Shown: positions 20,261 to 28,804 of the stretch, piece after piece
How the letters are laid out: each line of letters starts with the position of its first letter
Position numbering within the stretch: the stretch's first letter is position 1
Source: Ignisphaera sp.
GTDB lineage: Archaea > Thermoproteota > Thermoprotei_A > Sulfolobales > Ignisphaeraceae
Assembly (NCBI GenBank): GCA_020833345.1
Contig: JAJHQM010000008.1
Coordinates: 1-37,877, forward strand
Length of the DNA stretch: 37,877 bases
Direction of reading: 5' to 3'
Program-made: the position numbers and the translations under genes
Notes under the pieces: model-generated
What the model was told of the DNA's origin: nothing
What the model saw: the letters and a program-made list of their open reading frames with translations, nothing else
Databases searched by the model: none

Positions 20261-20389
20261 TGCCCCGACCCGACCATAGCGGCCGGGCAACACCCGGACT
20301 CGTCAGATCCCGGAAGTTAAGCCGGCCGCGTTGGGTGAGGCTGTGGCTTCCGAGAGGGGCCGCAGCCCACTCAAGTTGGGATCGGGGCA
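20261..20389 (+). rRNA. rrf: 5S ribosomal RNA
   Basis: tgccccga...tcggggca terminal helix enclosing ccggactcgtcagatcccggaagttaagccggccgcgttgggtgaggctgtggcttccgagaggggccgcagcc. Confidence 0.95.
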
Positions 20390-20488
20390 CCTCATAAACT
20401 TCCTTCCCCTACCGCATATAGCTTTGCGAAAATACGCAACTTAGGTACCAAAGTCTCCGCTTTTTATTATCATAGAGTACTAAATGTT

Positions 20489-21100
20489 TTAAACTAAGCT
20501 CAAGTATTCCTTTAAGGAATTCACCACATCATTATACACTTCATCAAGATCTTTAGATGCATCAATTTTTATCCAGTTTCTTATGGGGTACCCTTCTTCA
20601 AGCATCATAAAGTAAACGTCTCTTACCCTTGATAAAAATGTTATGTCTTTCTCAAAAATATCTAAGCTCTCTTTTTGCTTCATTTTTCTCTTAATTGCTA
20701 TCTTAGGGTCTAAATCAAGGTATACTATTGTATTTGGTTTTGGCAGGTCTAGATACTCAACAATTTTTTTAGCAAAATTATAGTCAAAGCCTAAGGCACA
20801 TTGATAGGCTAGTGTAGAAATGTAGTACCTATCCATTATGAGTATGAAGCCTTTAGAAAGTCTACTTAGAATTTCTTGTCTATCTCGAAAGATATCGAGT
20901 ATGTAGAGAAAGAATTGTTCCTGAGGGGAGAGGTTAAGCTTTGACTCTAAAAAAAGCTTTATGATGGAGCCATATATGGAGCGCTTATTTGGATATGCAT
21001 ATAACGCTACTTGAAATCCCTTATTCTCTAAATACTCCTTAATCATCTTACTTAGCGTAGTTTTACCTGCAGCGTCTATTCCTTCAAATACTATGAGCAT
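20489..21100 (-). CDS. tmk: Thymidylate kinase
   Basis: MLIVFEGIDAAGKTTLSKMIKEYL Walker A and ILIMDRYYISTLAYQ. Confidence 0.93.
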   Translation of the reverse strand: MLIVFEGIDAAGKTTLSKMIKEYLENKGFQVALYAYPNKRSIYGSIIKLFLESKLNLSPQEQFFLYILDIFRDRQEILSRLSKGFILIMDRYYISTLAYQCALGFDYNFAKKIVEYLDLPKPNTIVYLDLDPKIAIKRKMKQKESLDIFEKDITFLSRVRDVYFMMLEEGYPIRNWIKIDASKDLDEVYNDVVNSLKEYLSLV

Positions 21101-21112
21101 AAAACATCACAT

Positions 21113-21367
21113 TTATTTTCTCTGGGAGGATTTTATGATCTTAGTTGCCAGTGATATGTGCTCCAATAAGTCATCCATAGTGTTTCTAAATGTTAAGATG
21201 TTCACATTTTCTCCCTTCATCTTAATTATCAGCATTCCGCTATCACATTGCATTTCTATAGTTATTTGCGGTGGTGCTGTTATATTATCAGGTTTTACGG
21301 AATCCATTACAGCTCTGCAAATACTTTCATAAATCATTTGAATTCTAAAAGTTAATTCTAGGTTCAT
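21113..21367 (-). CDS. pcc1: KEOPS complex subunit Pcc1
   Basis: 84 aa; VMDSVKPDNI...IEMQCDSGMLIIKMKGENVNILTFRNTMDDLLEHISLA matches the Pcc1 pattern. Confidence 0.82.
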   Translation of the reverse strand: MNLELTFRIQMIYESICRAVMDSVKPDNITAPPQITIEMQCDSGMLIIKMKGENVNILTFRNTMDDLLEHISLATKIIKSSQRK

Positions 21368-22518
21368 TTAAGTACATCACCTACGCTTTGCAACGAAGAT
21401 AGTATTACATTGTTTTTCTCTATATTAAACTCCTTGTCTAAAGGCCATCGCGGCTCTAGAAACTGAACAGGCAAAAAGAACTCTTTTCCGTTTGTAAAAA
21501 CCATTACTTCTTCTGCTAAGCCAACGCCCTTTAATATTCTGTAAAGGGTGTAGAGAGGTGGTGTACTGGGTTCTGTGGAAATGTCTACAACACCTACCCT
21601 AATGCCCTTTATGATAAACCTCTTGATTCCTGCACTCTGAATCAGGGTGTCTATAAGAGTTTTGAATTTCTTTAGAGTTGAGAACATTAAGGAGGTCATG
21701 TATTTCATAAGCTGAGGTTCTAGCGTAATGTATAGTAAAGGCTCTGAGCCCTTTAAATCCATATAGAAGGTCATTGCATAGAAAGCTTCATAAACATCCT
21801 CAATTTCTTCAATATTTTTTATCAGTATCTTTGGCCCTACTAACTTTAGGGTAATTCTACTGTATTTTGCCAATATCTTTTCAGCTTCCTCAACAAGCTT
21901 ATTTATAACATCTCCTTTGAACTCCTCTCTAATGCGCTTATTTATGGCAGCACAGCTCTCCGGATCTAAGCTTAGTCCCACTATGTAAGGGTCAATAGAT
22001 TTCTCAAGTGCTTGTATGATATCTCTTCTGGGATATCCAAAGAATCTTATACTTTCAGAGTACTCCCACATATCTTTTGATAATGCTTCCTCTAGGACAC
22101 CCCTATGAATCTCCACTAAGTTCTCGTCATAAAGCGAAGCCTTGGAAAGTGAAAGCATGGCTGATAAGGCTAAGGCTTCAAGAGTTCTGGAAACAATCCA
22201 AAAATCTTTAATGTGTTTAATGAGGTAAAGAGATGTTGATTGAAGGGCTGTAGGCTCCTTCCCCAAAAAATCGTCTATAGATAAGAACCTAACACCACTA
22301 ACAGGTCTCTGCAAAATCCCTATACCAACAACAAGACCTTCGCTAAAAGGCTTGGGAGCTCTATGAAAGGGGGCTAGGTGAACATCAACATCCTGCTCCT
22401 TAAAAAACTTTAGAAGTAAACTTGCAGAAAGTACGTTATCTACATTGCTGCCGTAAATAATGTAAAGAGATTTAATCTGCTTGGCAAGAGTCACAAACTC
22501 TTTGAATTGCCTAGCCAT
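21364..22518 (-). CDS. RecJ/Cdc45-like (DHH superfamily, degenerate) protein
   Basis: N-terminal LYIIYGSNVDNVLSASLLLKFF resembles a DHH motif I lacking catalytic residues; C-terminal RFIIKGIRVGVVDIST...; upstream of pcc1 with ATGA overlap. Confidence 0.65.
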   Translation of the reverse strand: MARQFKEFVTLAKQIKSLYIIYGSNVDNVLSASLLLKFFKEQDVDVHLAPFHRAPKPFSEGLVVGIGILQRPVSGVRFLSIDDFLGKEPTALQSTSLYLIKHIKDFWIVSRTLEALALSAMLSLSKASLYDENLVEIHRGVLEEALSKDMWEYSESIRFFGYPRRDIIQALEKSIDPYIVGLSLDPESCAAINKRIREEFKGDVINKLVEEAEKILAKYSRITLKLVGPKILIKNIEEIEDVYEAFYAMTFYMDLKGSEPLLYITLEPQLMKYMTSLMFSTLKKFKTLIDTLIQSAGIKRFIIKGIRVGVVDISTEPSTPPLYTLYRILKGVGLAEEVMVFTNGKEFFLPVQFLEPRWPLDKEFNIEKNNVILSSLQSVGDVLK

Positions 22519-22611
22519 TTGCTACACCTATTACAACTCTAAGAAAAGAAACTTTGTAAAGTATTTTACGCTCTATCAAAAGTTTACAAAAGTTGTTGCC
22601 TATCTTTAATT

Positions 22612-22704
22612 TTGCTACGGGATGCAATGCTCAGGACGCTGAGCATAGAGGTGTTTGGATTATCTGACCTCCTCCCCGCCCTGAATGGCGAGGGTTCCTG
22701 TTAG
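22612..22704 (+). pseudogene. TnpB C-terminal remnant (IS200/IS605 or IS1341 type)
   Basis: In-frame LRDAMLRTLSIEVFGLSDLLPALNGEGSC*; the P-[AT]-L-[NK]-G-E tail is the signature translation across IS605-type right ends; no TnpB body upstream. Confidence 0.6.
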
Positions 22705-22714
22705 TGCGGGGAGG
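22671..22714 (+). mobile_element. IS605-type right-end / omegaRNA-like stem-loop remnant
   Basis: cctccccgc (22671-22679) pairs perfectly with gcggggagg (22706-22714), enclosing the hairpin-forming cgccctgaatggcg segment. Confidence 0.55.
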
Positions 22715-22891
22715 TTTGGGATTACATCCCCCTTCCCGAGGGTTCAATCCCGGGCCGGGTCTCCAGCCCATTACCCCTATCCCTCTAGGGACTCGGGGTT
22801 ATGAGTAGACCATTTATCATCGCTACCAGCTCAAAAACACTTAATGCTCATCACCAAGAACAATTAGATAGAGAGAATTTATAGGCTTTTC

Positions 22892-22930
22892 TACCCCATC
22901 CCTACCTTAAAAGGCGAGGCTTTCGGTTAT
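22892..22930 (+). mobile_element. Second, more decayed IS605-type right-end remnant
   Basis: taccccatccctaccttaaaaggcgaggctttcggttat aligns with ctccccgccctgaatggcgagggttcctgtta and encodes YPIPTLKGEAFGY in one frame. Confidence 0.45.
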
Positions 22931-23020
22931 AAAAACACATTTTTGATAGCAGGATCTCTCGAGAGTAGTAACAAGCACTACTTGTTAACATACATGAAAT
23001 CTGGTTGTATTAAGTAATGT

Positions 23021-23563
23021 TTATTGTGAAGTCTCTGTTGAAGGTTGTTGTGTAGTTGTTGCTGAAATGCTTTGTCGCTCTTGCAATGGTTGTAGAGCCG
23101 CTCCGAGATACTGTGATACAAGTAGCTTTGCTCTTTCAGGCTCATATGTAAAATCTGGAGGTAGTTTTCCAGTTTTCTTATAGTACTTTACTAGTGCATG
23201 TATTTTTGATTCAATTTCTATTAATCCTTTCTTACTCGTGAAATCTTTTGGATGCTCAGCTAAGTGCCTCCTCAAGTTAACGGCTCTTGCCATGAGCCTG
23301 AGTAGGTCTTCAGGAATTGGAAGCATTACTCCATGTTTCTTCAAGATTTTTGTTAATTTCACACCCGTAATACTTTTTACTAATGGAATGCCATACTGAT
23401 CTCTAAGTATTATACCTATCATAGAAGGTGTATAACCCATTTTTGCTAGCTCAACAACTAGTGCCTCAACTTCTTCGGGTGTGTATTTAACCCATTTTGG
23501 AGGCCCCATTCTGGCTGGGCGTATAGAGTGTGACTGTCCTTTATCTCTCCTCTTACCAGCCAT
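23021..23563 (-). CDS. rps15: 30S ribosomal protein S15 with C-terminal Q/T/S-rich tail
   Basis: [62 protein letters not shown]. Confidence 0.96.
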   Translation of the reverse strand: MAGKRRDKGQSHSIRPARMGPPKWVKYTPEEVEALVVELAKMGYTPSMIGIILRDQYGIPLVKSITGVKLTKILKKHGVMLPIPEDLLRLMARAVNLRRHLAEHPKDFTSKKGLIEIESKIHALVKYYKKTGKLPPDFTYEPERAKLLVSQYLGAALQPLQERQSISATTTQQPSTETSQ

Positions 23564-23620
23564 AACGAATCACAGCATAGAGATATTGAAAATTACGAAA
23601 GCTTAATATGTTCAAAACCT

Positions 23621-24226
23621 TTATAAGCTTTTTTCCTTGGCTTTGCTAAGGATATCAGAATTCTTAATTAACCATTCGCCAAAAGCTCTAAATGCTTTTC
23701 CTCGATGTGAGTAAAAACTCTTTTCCTCAATGCTCATTTCAGCAAAAGTCCTTATAGAGCCTTGCGGAATGAATATTGGATCATAACCAAATCCTCCACC
23801 TCCTCTGATCTCGAACGAGATATGACCCTCTGTAACTCCCTTAAACACTACAACATTGTTTTCAGAAAGCGCATAAGCTATAACAGCTATAAATGTTGCT
23901 TTTCTAGACTCCCAATCTTTATAATCTTCAAGTAGCTTCAGTATTCCTTTAAGACCAATGGTTTTGTACACGTAACTACTATAAGGACCTGGAAACCCAT
24001 TTAATTTCTCTATAAAGAGCCCTGAATCCTCAACAGCTACAGGTGTTCTAACTTTTGTATACACTTGAATCGCAGCGAATCTCGCTATCTCCTCTAGTGA
24101 GTTATGCTGAATTTCAATCTTAGTTACTGCAATAGGTTTAACCCTAACTCCAAACTCCTTCAATACAGCTTCAGCTTCCCTAATTTTATTAATATTCGTA
24201 GTTGCAAATAGCACTTCTAGTGCCAT
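23621..24226 (-). CDS. rdgB: XTP/dITP diphosphatase (RdgB/HAM1 family)
   Basis: LFATTNINKIREAEAVL, VEDSGLFIEKLNGFPGPYSSYV, GGGGFGYDPIFIPQG. Confidence 0.95.
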   Translation of the reverse strand: MALEVLFATTNINKIREAEAVLKEFGVRVKPIAVTKIEIQHNSLEEIARFAAIQVYTKVRTPVAVEDSGLFIEKLNGFPGPYSSYVYKTIGLKGILKLLEDYKDWESRKATFIAVIAYALSENNVVVFKGVTEGHISFEIRGGGGFGYDPIFIPQGSIRTFAEMSIEEKSFYSHRGKAFRAFGEWLIKNSDILSKAKEKSL

Positions 24227-24227
24227 T

Positions 24228-24980
24228 TCACATAACCCATTCAGTTCTCAATTTTCTAGCAGCTACATATCTTCCTCTAAGCCTTATGCTATTCACAGCT
24301 TTAATGAGCAACTCTGTATTTGAATTTCCAGCTACCTGTCTGTACCCATTAACAAAGCATTCTTTTGCAAAATCTTCAATCCTATGATGAGTACTCTCGA
24401 GAGATCTAAAGAATACATGTATATCTATAGCCATGTCTTCACTTCTCTTAGTAAATGTTGCAAGCCCGAAATCTATTAAGTAAACACCATCATTAGCAAT
24501 AATGACATTACTTGTAGTCAGATCTCCGTGAGCAATTCCATTCATGTGAAGCATAGCTGCATAAGACCCTACGGTCTCTACAACTTTACACATGGTACTT
24601 TTGTTAATTTTTTCTGCAGCATCTCTTAGCACTATACCATCAATGAAAGTCATTATGAGGACTCCTGAATCCAAATCTACGAAAAGCGGTATTGGCACTT
24701 TAATTCCTAATGCAAGAGCTTTCCACATAACTTTTGCTTCAAGCTTTGTTCTGCTCTTTCTAATCTTTTCATCAAGTTCCTTTGGTACGTAACTTTTAGG
24801 AAACCTCCACTTCACAATAACTTCGAAATCCATGAACTTAGCCCTGAATATATAGGCCTCAGCTCCCATTGTTAGAAGCTTAAGGTTTGTGAGTAAAGGG
24901 ATTTTTTCAGTTGAATTGCTAGATATTATTACAACATCTTCGCCTAGTAGCTCTCTTAATGGAATTGGCTCTACTTCCAT
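24228..24980 (-). CDS. bud32: KEOPS kinase Bud32
   Basis: IKVPIPLFVDLDSGVLIMTFIDG, NGIAHGDLTTSNVI, YLIDFGLA. Confidence 0.95.
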   Translation of the reverse strand: MEVEPIPLRELLGEDVVIISSNSTEKIPLLTNLKLLTMGAEAYIFRAKFMDFEVIVKWRFPKSYVPKELDEKIRKSRTKLEAKVMWKALALGIKVPIPLFVDLDSGVLIMTFIDGIVLRDAAEKINKSTMCKVVETVGSYAAMLHMNGIAHGDLTTSNVIIANDGVYLIDFGLATFTKRSEDMAIDIHVFFRSLESTHHRIEDFAKECFVNGYRQVAGNSNTELLIKAVNSIRLRGRYVAARKLRTEWVM

Positions 24981-25972
24981 AGTATCTCAACCTCATCTAT
25001 TCTCCACCTTTGCCTTACAAAAGCAGCCTTTGGATCTATCACCACACCACTTTTAAATGCTAAAAGCCCTGTCCACGCTATCATAACACCGTTGTCAACA
25101 GCGTATTGTGGCGGCACAACACCTACTAGGGCATTGTACTTCTCCGCCATTTTAATGAATTTTTCTCTAAGTATAGGGCTTGCAGCAACACCTCCAACAA
25201 GCATGACTTCTTTCTTCTTTGTGTGCATTAAACACCTTGCAGCAACCTCTAAAACACTATTGTATGCTATTTCCCTTAATGTTAAGCAAATATCATGAAT
25301 ATCTACACCCCTTCTATAAGCCCTTAAAGCAGCTGTTAAAAGCCCTGAGAATGCAACATCCTGCCCCTTAACAACGTAGGGAAAGTCCTCTAAAAACTTC
25401 TTGCCGCTTTCAGCACACTTATCAACAACGTGTAGTCCATTAATGATGTATGGCGGGCCAAGTGTAGTCTCCCTCGCGAAGGTATCCAGCAGATTGCCTA
25501 GTGCTATATCTAGAGTCTCGCCAAACACTCTATACCTCTTTTCAACGTAGGCTATTACAGCAGTGTTACCTCCTGATAGATATACAACTACAGGATCTTG
25601 CAAAGCTGTAAGCTTTAAGCCTATTTCAACATGGGCTACAGCGTGATTTACAGGAACAAGAGGTTTTCTTAGAAACAGTGCTAGAGTTCTAGCAGCAGTT
25701 GCTCCAACTCTTAAGCAAGGACCAAGTCCTGGCCCCAGGGCTACAGCAATGGCATTGAGCTCTGCTGGGTGCAGAGATGCACTTTCAAGCGCTTTTTCTA
25801 TTACTGCAGGTGCCTTCTCTGCTAAGAACCTAGATGACTCCCTGGGGTGTATACCACCATGCTTTGGAACGTATTGAATTCTTTCATCAGCTAAGATAAA
25901 ACTCTCTTTAGAGTCTGTTACAATACCTACACCAAAAGTGTGTGCGGAAGACTCTATTCCTAATACAATCAC
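24971..25972 (-). CDS. kae1: KEOPS tRNA t6A threonylcarbamoyltransferase Kae1
   Basis: LGIESSAHTFGVGIV, VNHAVAHVEIG, YLSGGNTAVIAY. Confidence 0.97.
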   Translation of the reverse strand: MIVLGIESSAHTFGVGIVTDSKESFILADERIQYVPKHGGIHPRESSRFLAEKAPAVIEKALESASLHPAELNAIAVALGPGLGPCLRVGATAARTLALFLRKPLVPVNHAVAHVEIGLKLTALQDPVVVYLSGGNTAVIAYVEKRYRVFGETLDIALGNLLDTFARETTLGPPYIINGLHVVDKCAESGKKFLEDFPYVVKGQDVAFSGLLTAALRAYRRGVDIHDICLTLREIAYNSVLEVAARCLMHTKKKEVMLVGGVAASPILREKFIKMAEKYNALVGVVPPQYAVDNGVMIAWTGLLAFKSGVVIDPKAAFVRQRWRIDEVEILWK

Positions 25973-26151
25973 TTTTTCCTTTCCTCAACGAAAATAGTGT
26001 AATTGCACTTTCCGCAGTGCCACCTGGGCTTGCCAGCTTTATGAAAAGCCATAACAGTACCGCACCTGGGGCAAAGCCTATTCTTAAGCTTTATGGTACC
26101 TGTCTTATAGTCATACTCATATATTTGTGACCTAAATCTCTTTTCTGCCAT
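25969..26151 (-). CDS. rps27ae: 30S ribosomal protein S27ae
   Basis: 60 aa; NRLCPRCGTVMAFHKAGKPRWHCGKCNYTIF. Confidence 0.95.
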   Translation of the reverse strand: MAEKRFRSQIYEYDYKTGTIKLKNRLCPRCGTVMAFHKAGKPRWHCGKCNYTIFVEERKK

Positions 26152-26165
26152 TTCACTTTACCTCT

Positions 26166-26528
26166 CTAGCTCTCTAAACCAAGCCTTTTAAGAACATACT
26201 TAGGTTCAAGTATTCGTATGACATCCTTATTTAAGTATACGTTCACATGCGCTTTAGAGCTTCCTCTACCATATTCAGACATTATTTTCCTCACTATAAC
26301 CGTGTCTTCAGGAACTTTGTAAAGCGATGCTATAATTTTCTGAACTTCTTTTCTAGACGGCGTGCCTCGAGTTATATGTTCAATGTAGAGCTCTACTTCA
26401 ACCCTTGACAATAACTTGTTTTCAAATTCTCTAAGAACACTTACACTCATATCGTCACTTACCTTCAGTGTTTTGCCTTGAAAGCCCAGCCTCACACTCA
26501 TACTATGATCACACCAATTAAGCACCAA
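26166..26528 (-). CDS. rps24e: 30S ribosomal protein S24e
   Basis: ENKLLSRVEVELYIEHITRGTPSRKEVQKIIASLYKVPEDTVIVRKI...GRGSSKAHVNVY. Confidence 0.95.
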   Translation of the reverse strand: MVLNWCDHSMSVRLGFQGKTLKVSDDMSVSVLREFENKLLSRVEVELYIEHITRGTPSRKEVQKIIASLYKVPEDTVIVRKIMSEYGRGSSKAHVNVYLNKDVIRILEPKYVLKRLGLES

Positions 26529-26748
26529 CTTTTATAGCATATCTCCCAGCTGTTTTTATGCCTAAAAGCTTTGCTACAGCAGATTTTTCTGGGTCTAAAA
26601 CAATTATTATACCACTCCATTCTGTGGTAAAGTCCTTTGAACCACATACTGGACAGGTCTCAACTTCTACTGCTACAAGGGCTTTACATCTCAAACACGC
26701 CTTAAATGCCTTTGAAGGTCTTTTAGACATTAGATCACCACCTCGCAA
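26518..26748 (-). CDS. spt4: Transcription elongation factor Spt4 / RNAP subunit E''
   Basis: KACLRCKALVAVEVETCPVCGSKDFTTEWSGIIIVLDPEKSAVAKLLGIKTAGRYAIKV. Confidence 0.95.
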   Translation of the reverse strand: MRGGDLMSKRPSKAFKACLRCKALVAVEVETCPVCGSKDFTTEWSGIIIVLDPEKSAVAKLLGIKTAGRYAIKVGA

Positions 26749-26808
26749 CTTTCTTACATATATTTAATCAAGTTTAAAACACATTTTGAAACTAATGAGT
26801 AAATAGGA

Positions 26809-27594
26809 GTGTGGAGATGTGGGTTGAGAATTGACGAAGGGTGTGTAGTAGTAGATTCCAGTATTGCAATTGATATTGGTGTGGAGAAGTATGTTAAGTG
26901 GCTTTTCAGAGTATCGCATAGTACAGCTGTATACGTAGCTGTAGAACCCATGATAATAACAACGAGGATTAATAATAAGTTACAAAGCTTTGCAGTAGGC
27001 CCGGGCTCGGCAATTTTATGTGGTATTGAGCCGCTAAAGCAACCTTTCGAAACAATATACAAAATTGCTGAGCCTTGCTGGGGAGACGCCATGATGCTAA
27101 TACCATACACATCAACACCTTTATCATGTAGTAAGGCAAAGCAACTGGGCTTTGATGTGGATTTTGATGAAGCTATAGGCATTCCTCACATATGTATTGC
27201 TAAGGGGTCGTGGACTGAGCTCAAACAAATTCTTAGTGGGGGCATAGCAGAAGTAGATAGGTATTCAAGAGAAATCTCAGGAACTCTGAAAATAGCTGTG
27301 AGAAACACTCTTTTCTTCATCTTAGCAAAGGGCTTGCTTAAGGAGCTTAAATTTGAAAATGTTATGGCAAAGCTTTTGGATATGTATTTCGATTATGATA
27401 GTCAAGTCTATTTAGAGGAGCTCGCTAAGATAAATGAGGATGTTGCTATTTATGGGTTTGGTAAAGGGCTTATTACAAGGTTTAGTGACCTAGGCGAGGT
27501 AACAAGCATCATATATTCACTAGCTCTACTAGTAGCACACTTAGTTGATGTGAATAACGCTAAGGCTGTAGCATATAAAATGAAGTTATTATAA
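26809..27594 (+). CDS. Hypothetical protein
   Basis: 261 aa ORF divergent from the spt4 operon; no family recognised. Confidence 0.75.
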   Translation: MWRCGLRIDEGCVVVDSSIAIDIGVEKYVKWLFRVSHSTAVYVAVEPMIITTRINNKLQSFAVGPGSAILCGIEPLKQPFETIYKIAEPCWGDAMMLIPYTSTPLSCSKAKQLGFDVDFDEAIGIPHICIAKGSWTELKQILSGGIAEVDRYSREISGTLKIAVRNTLFFILAKGLLKELKFENVMAKLLDMYFDYDSQVYLEELAKINEDVAIYGFGKGLITRFSDLGEVTSIIYSLALLVAHLVDVNNAKAVAYKMKLL

Positions 27595-27636
27595 AAATAA
27601 AACAGATTTTAATAAGCTTGAATGTGTTCAGTAGCA

Positions 27637-27948
27637 TTATGAGACTTTTTCTAATAGATTTACTTCAAGTAGTTTATCAACTATATCAACTACAGCATTA
27701 TATAGCGTGTTTATGTCTATTTCCTCTTCAATGCTTTCAGCAAGGCTTTCAACTATTTTTCCTACTGTTGTTTCACCATCGCACATACTCCATACATAGT
27801 ATACTGCAGGAGCTAGCGCATATGCTTTTTCTTCATCAGCTGCAACAACGAAGTCTCCTTTGTCAATTCCTAACTCTATTCCCTTCTTTCTGTATACCTC
27901 ATTCCATCTGGGTCGTTCCCCCACGTTCTCTGAGGACATGCCTATCAC
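27637..27948 (-). CDS. PqqD-like family protein
   Basis: EKAYALAPAVYYVWSMCDGETTVGKIVESLAESI...VDIVDKLLEVNLL resembles PqqD; ATGA overlap with ssb. Confidence 0.65.
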   Translation of the reverse strand: MIGMSSENVGERPRWNEVYRKKGIELGIDKGDFVVAADEEKAYALAPAVYYVWSMCDGETTVGKIVESLAESIEEEIDINTLYNAVVDIVDKLLEVNLLEKVS

Positions 27949-28376
27949 CTTCTACCTCTGCCCCTACCTCTAGGGGCACCTCTGCCAAATCTGGGTCGAG
28001 ATGGTGGTGCACCACCTTCAGCTTTTGGCTTCTCTTCAGGTATTTGATCGGCTGAGGGAACAGCATCCTCAGTTAGTTTAGTGAACTCACTATTCTTACC
28101 TGCATTTAACTGTACTTCTCCTCTAAATGTTGTTACCCAAGCGTTCTTAATTTCAATAACGTCACCAACATTAAGTGCTGAGGCTTTTTGACCCCATACT
28201 ACAAGCTTTACTCTTCCGCTATCATCTCCTACCAAGTATTCTCCGAGAGTTCTCATGCCAGCTTTTGTCTCTATTGTTCTTGTGCCATAGCTTTCCAGAA
28301 TTCTCACGTCAACTGTGACGTTTTCCATTCCTGGCTTTAAATCTTTTATTTTAGTTATGGGTTCGGGATTTGACAT
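27945..28376 (-). CDS. ssb: Crenarchaeal single-stranded DNA-binding protein (single OB fold)
   Basis: IKDLKPGMENVTVDVRILE...YLVGDDSGRVKLVVWGQKASALNVGDVIEIKNAWVTTFRGEVQLNAG; RG-rich tail RFGRGAPRGRGRGRR. Confidence 0.93.
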   Translation of the reverse strand: MSNPEPITKIKDLKPGMENVTVDVRILESYGTRTIETKAGMRTLGEYLVGDDSGRVKLVVWGQKASALNVGDVIEIKNAWVTTFRGEVQLNAGKNSEFTKLTEDAVPSADQIPEEKPKAEGGAPPSRPRFGRGAPRGRGRGRR

Positions 28377-28455
28377 TTAAATCGGGCTCGGAGTTTGTGA
28401 TTGAGTGTCATATATTTACAGAGCTTATAAGCCTAGTTGAACTGACGTATAGTAT

Positions 28456-28695
28456 GTGCATAGGGATGGTAGTCAGCATATGAGTGAGCAAGGTAATGAA
28501 TATTTAATTAATTTGAAAAGCCTTGGGAATGCCAAGTTCATATACTGTAGTGCTACAGATACTTTACACATAATTATGGATGAGGGGGATGCAGATAAGG
28601 AACTGCTTCTAGAAAACAACGTTATTGTTAGAATAAGGAGTGGTAGAGTAATAGAAATAGCAATTCAAGAAGTTTCAAAAATTGTTCAGGAATAG
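28456..28695 (+). CDS. Small DUF2283-like protein
   Basis: SATDTLHIIMDEGDADKELLLENNVIVRIRSGRVIEIAIQEVS pattern. Confidence 0.55.
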   Translation: MHRDGSQHMSEQGNEYLINLKSLGNAKFIYCSATDTLHIIMDEGDADKELLLENNVIVRIRSGRVIEIAIQEVSKIVQE

Positions 28696-28804
28696 TAATA
28701 ATTCAGATATAGAGTGGTTTATGCACTGCTTTTAAACTATGTTTGCATCTGTTATAAACACTTTTAAACCTATTAAGCTACATATAGGTGTGGTATAGTA
28801 CTGT

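Noticed and set aside
22735-22760. cgagggttcaatcccggg resembling a tRNA T-arm
   Set aside because: The 5-bp T-stem does not pair properly around ttcaatc, and no acceptor or anticodon arms are present; better explained as IS605-end/structured RNA.
26754-27182. 142-aa reverse ORF antisense to the hypothetical 26809-27594
   Set aside because: The forward frame has better protein-like composition and promoter spacing; the reverse frame is S/T/H-rich mirror sequence.
27618-28055. 145-aa forward ORF antisense to PqqD/ssb
   Set aside because: Overlaps two well-supported genes; low-complexity L/Q/F-rich mirror translation.
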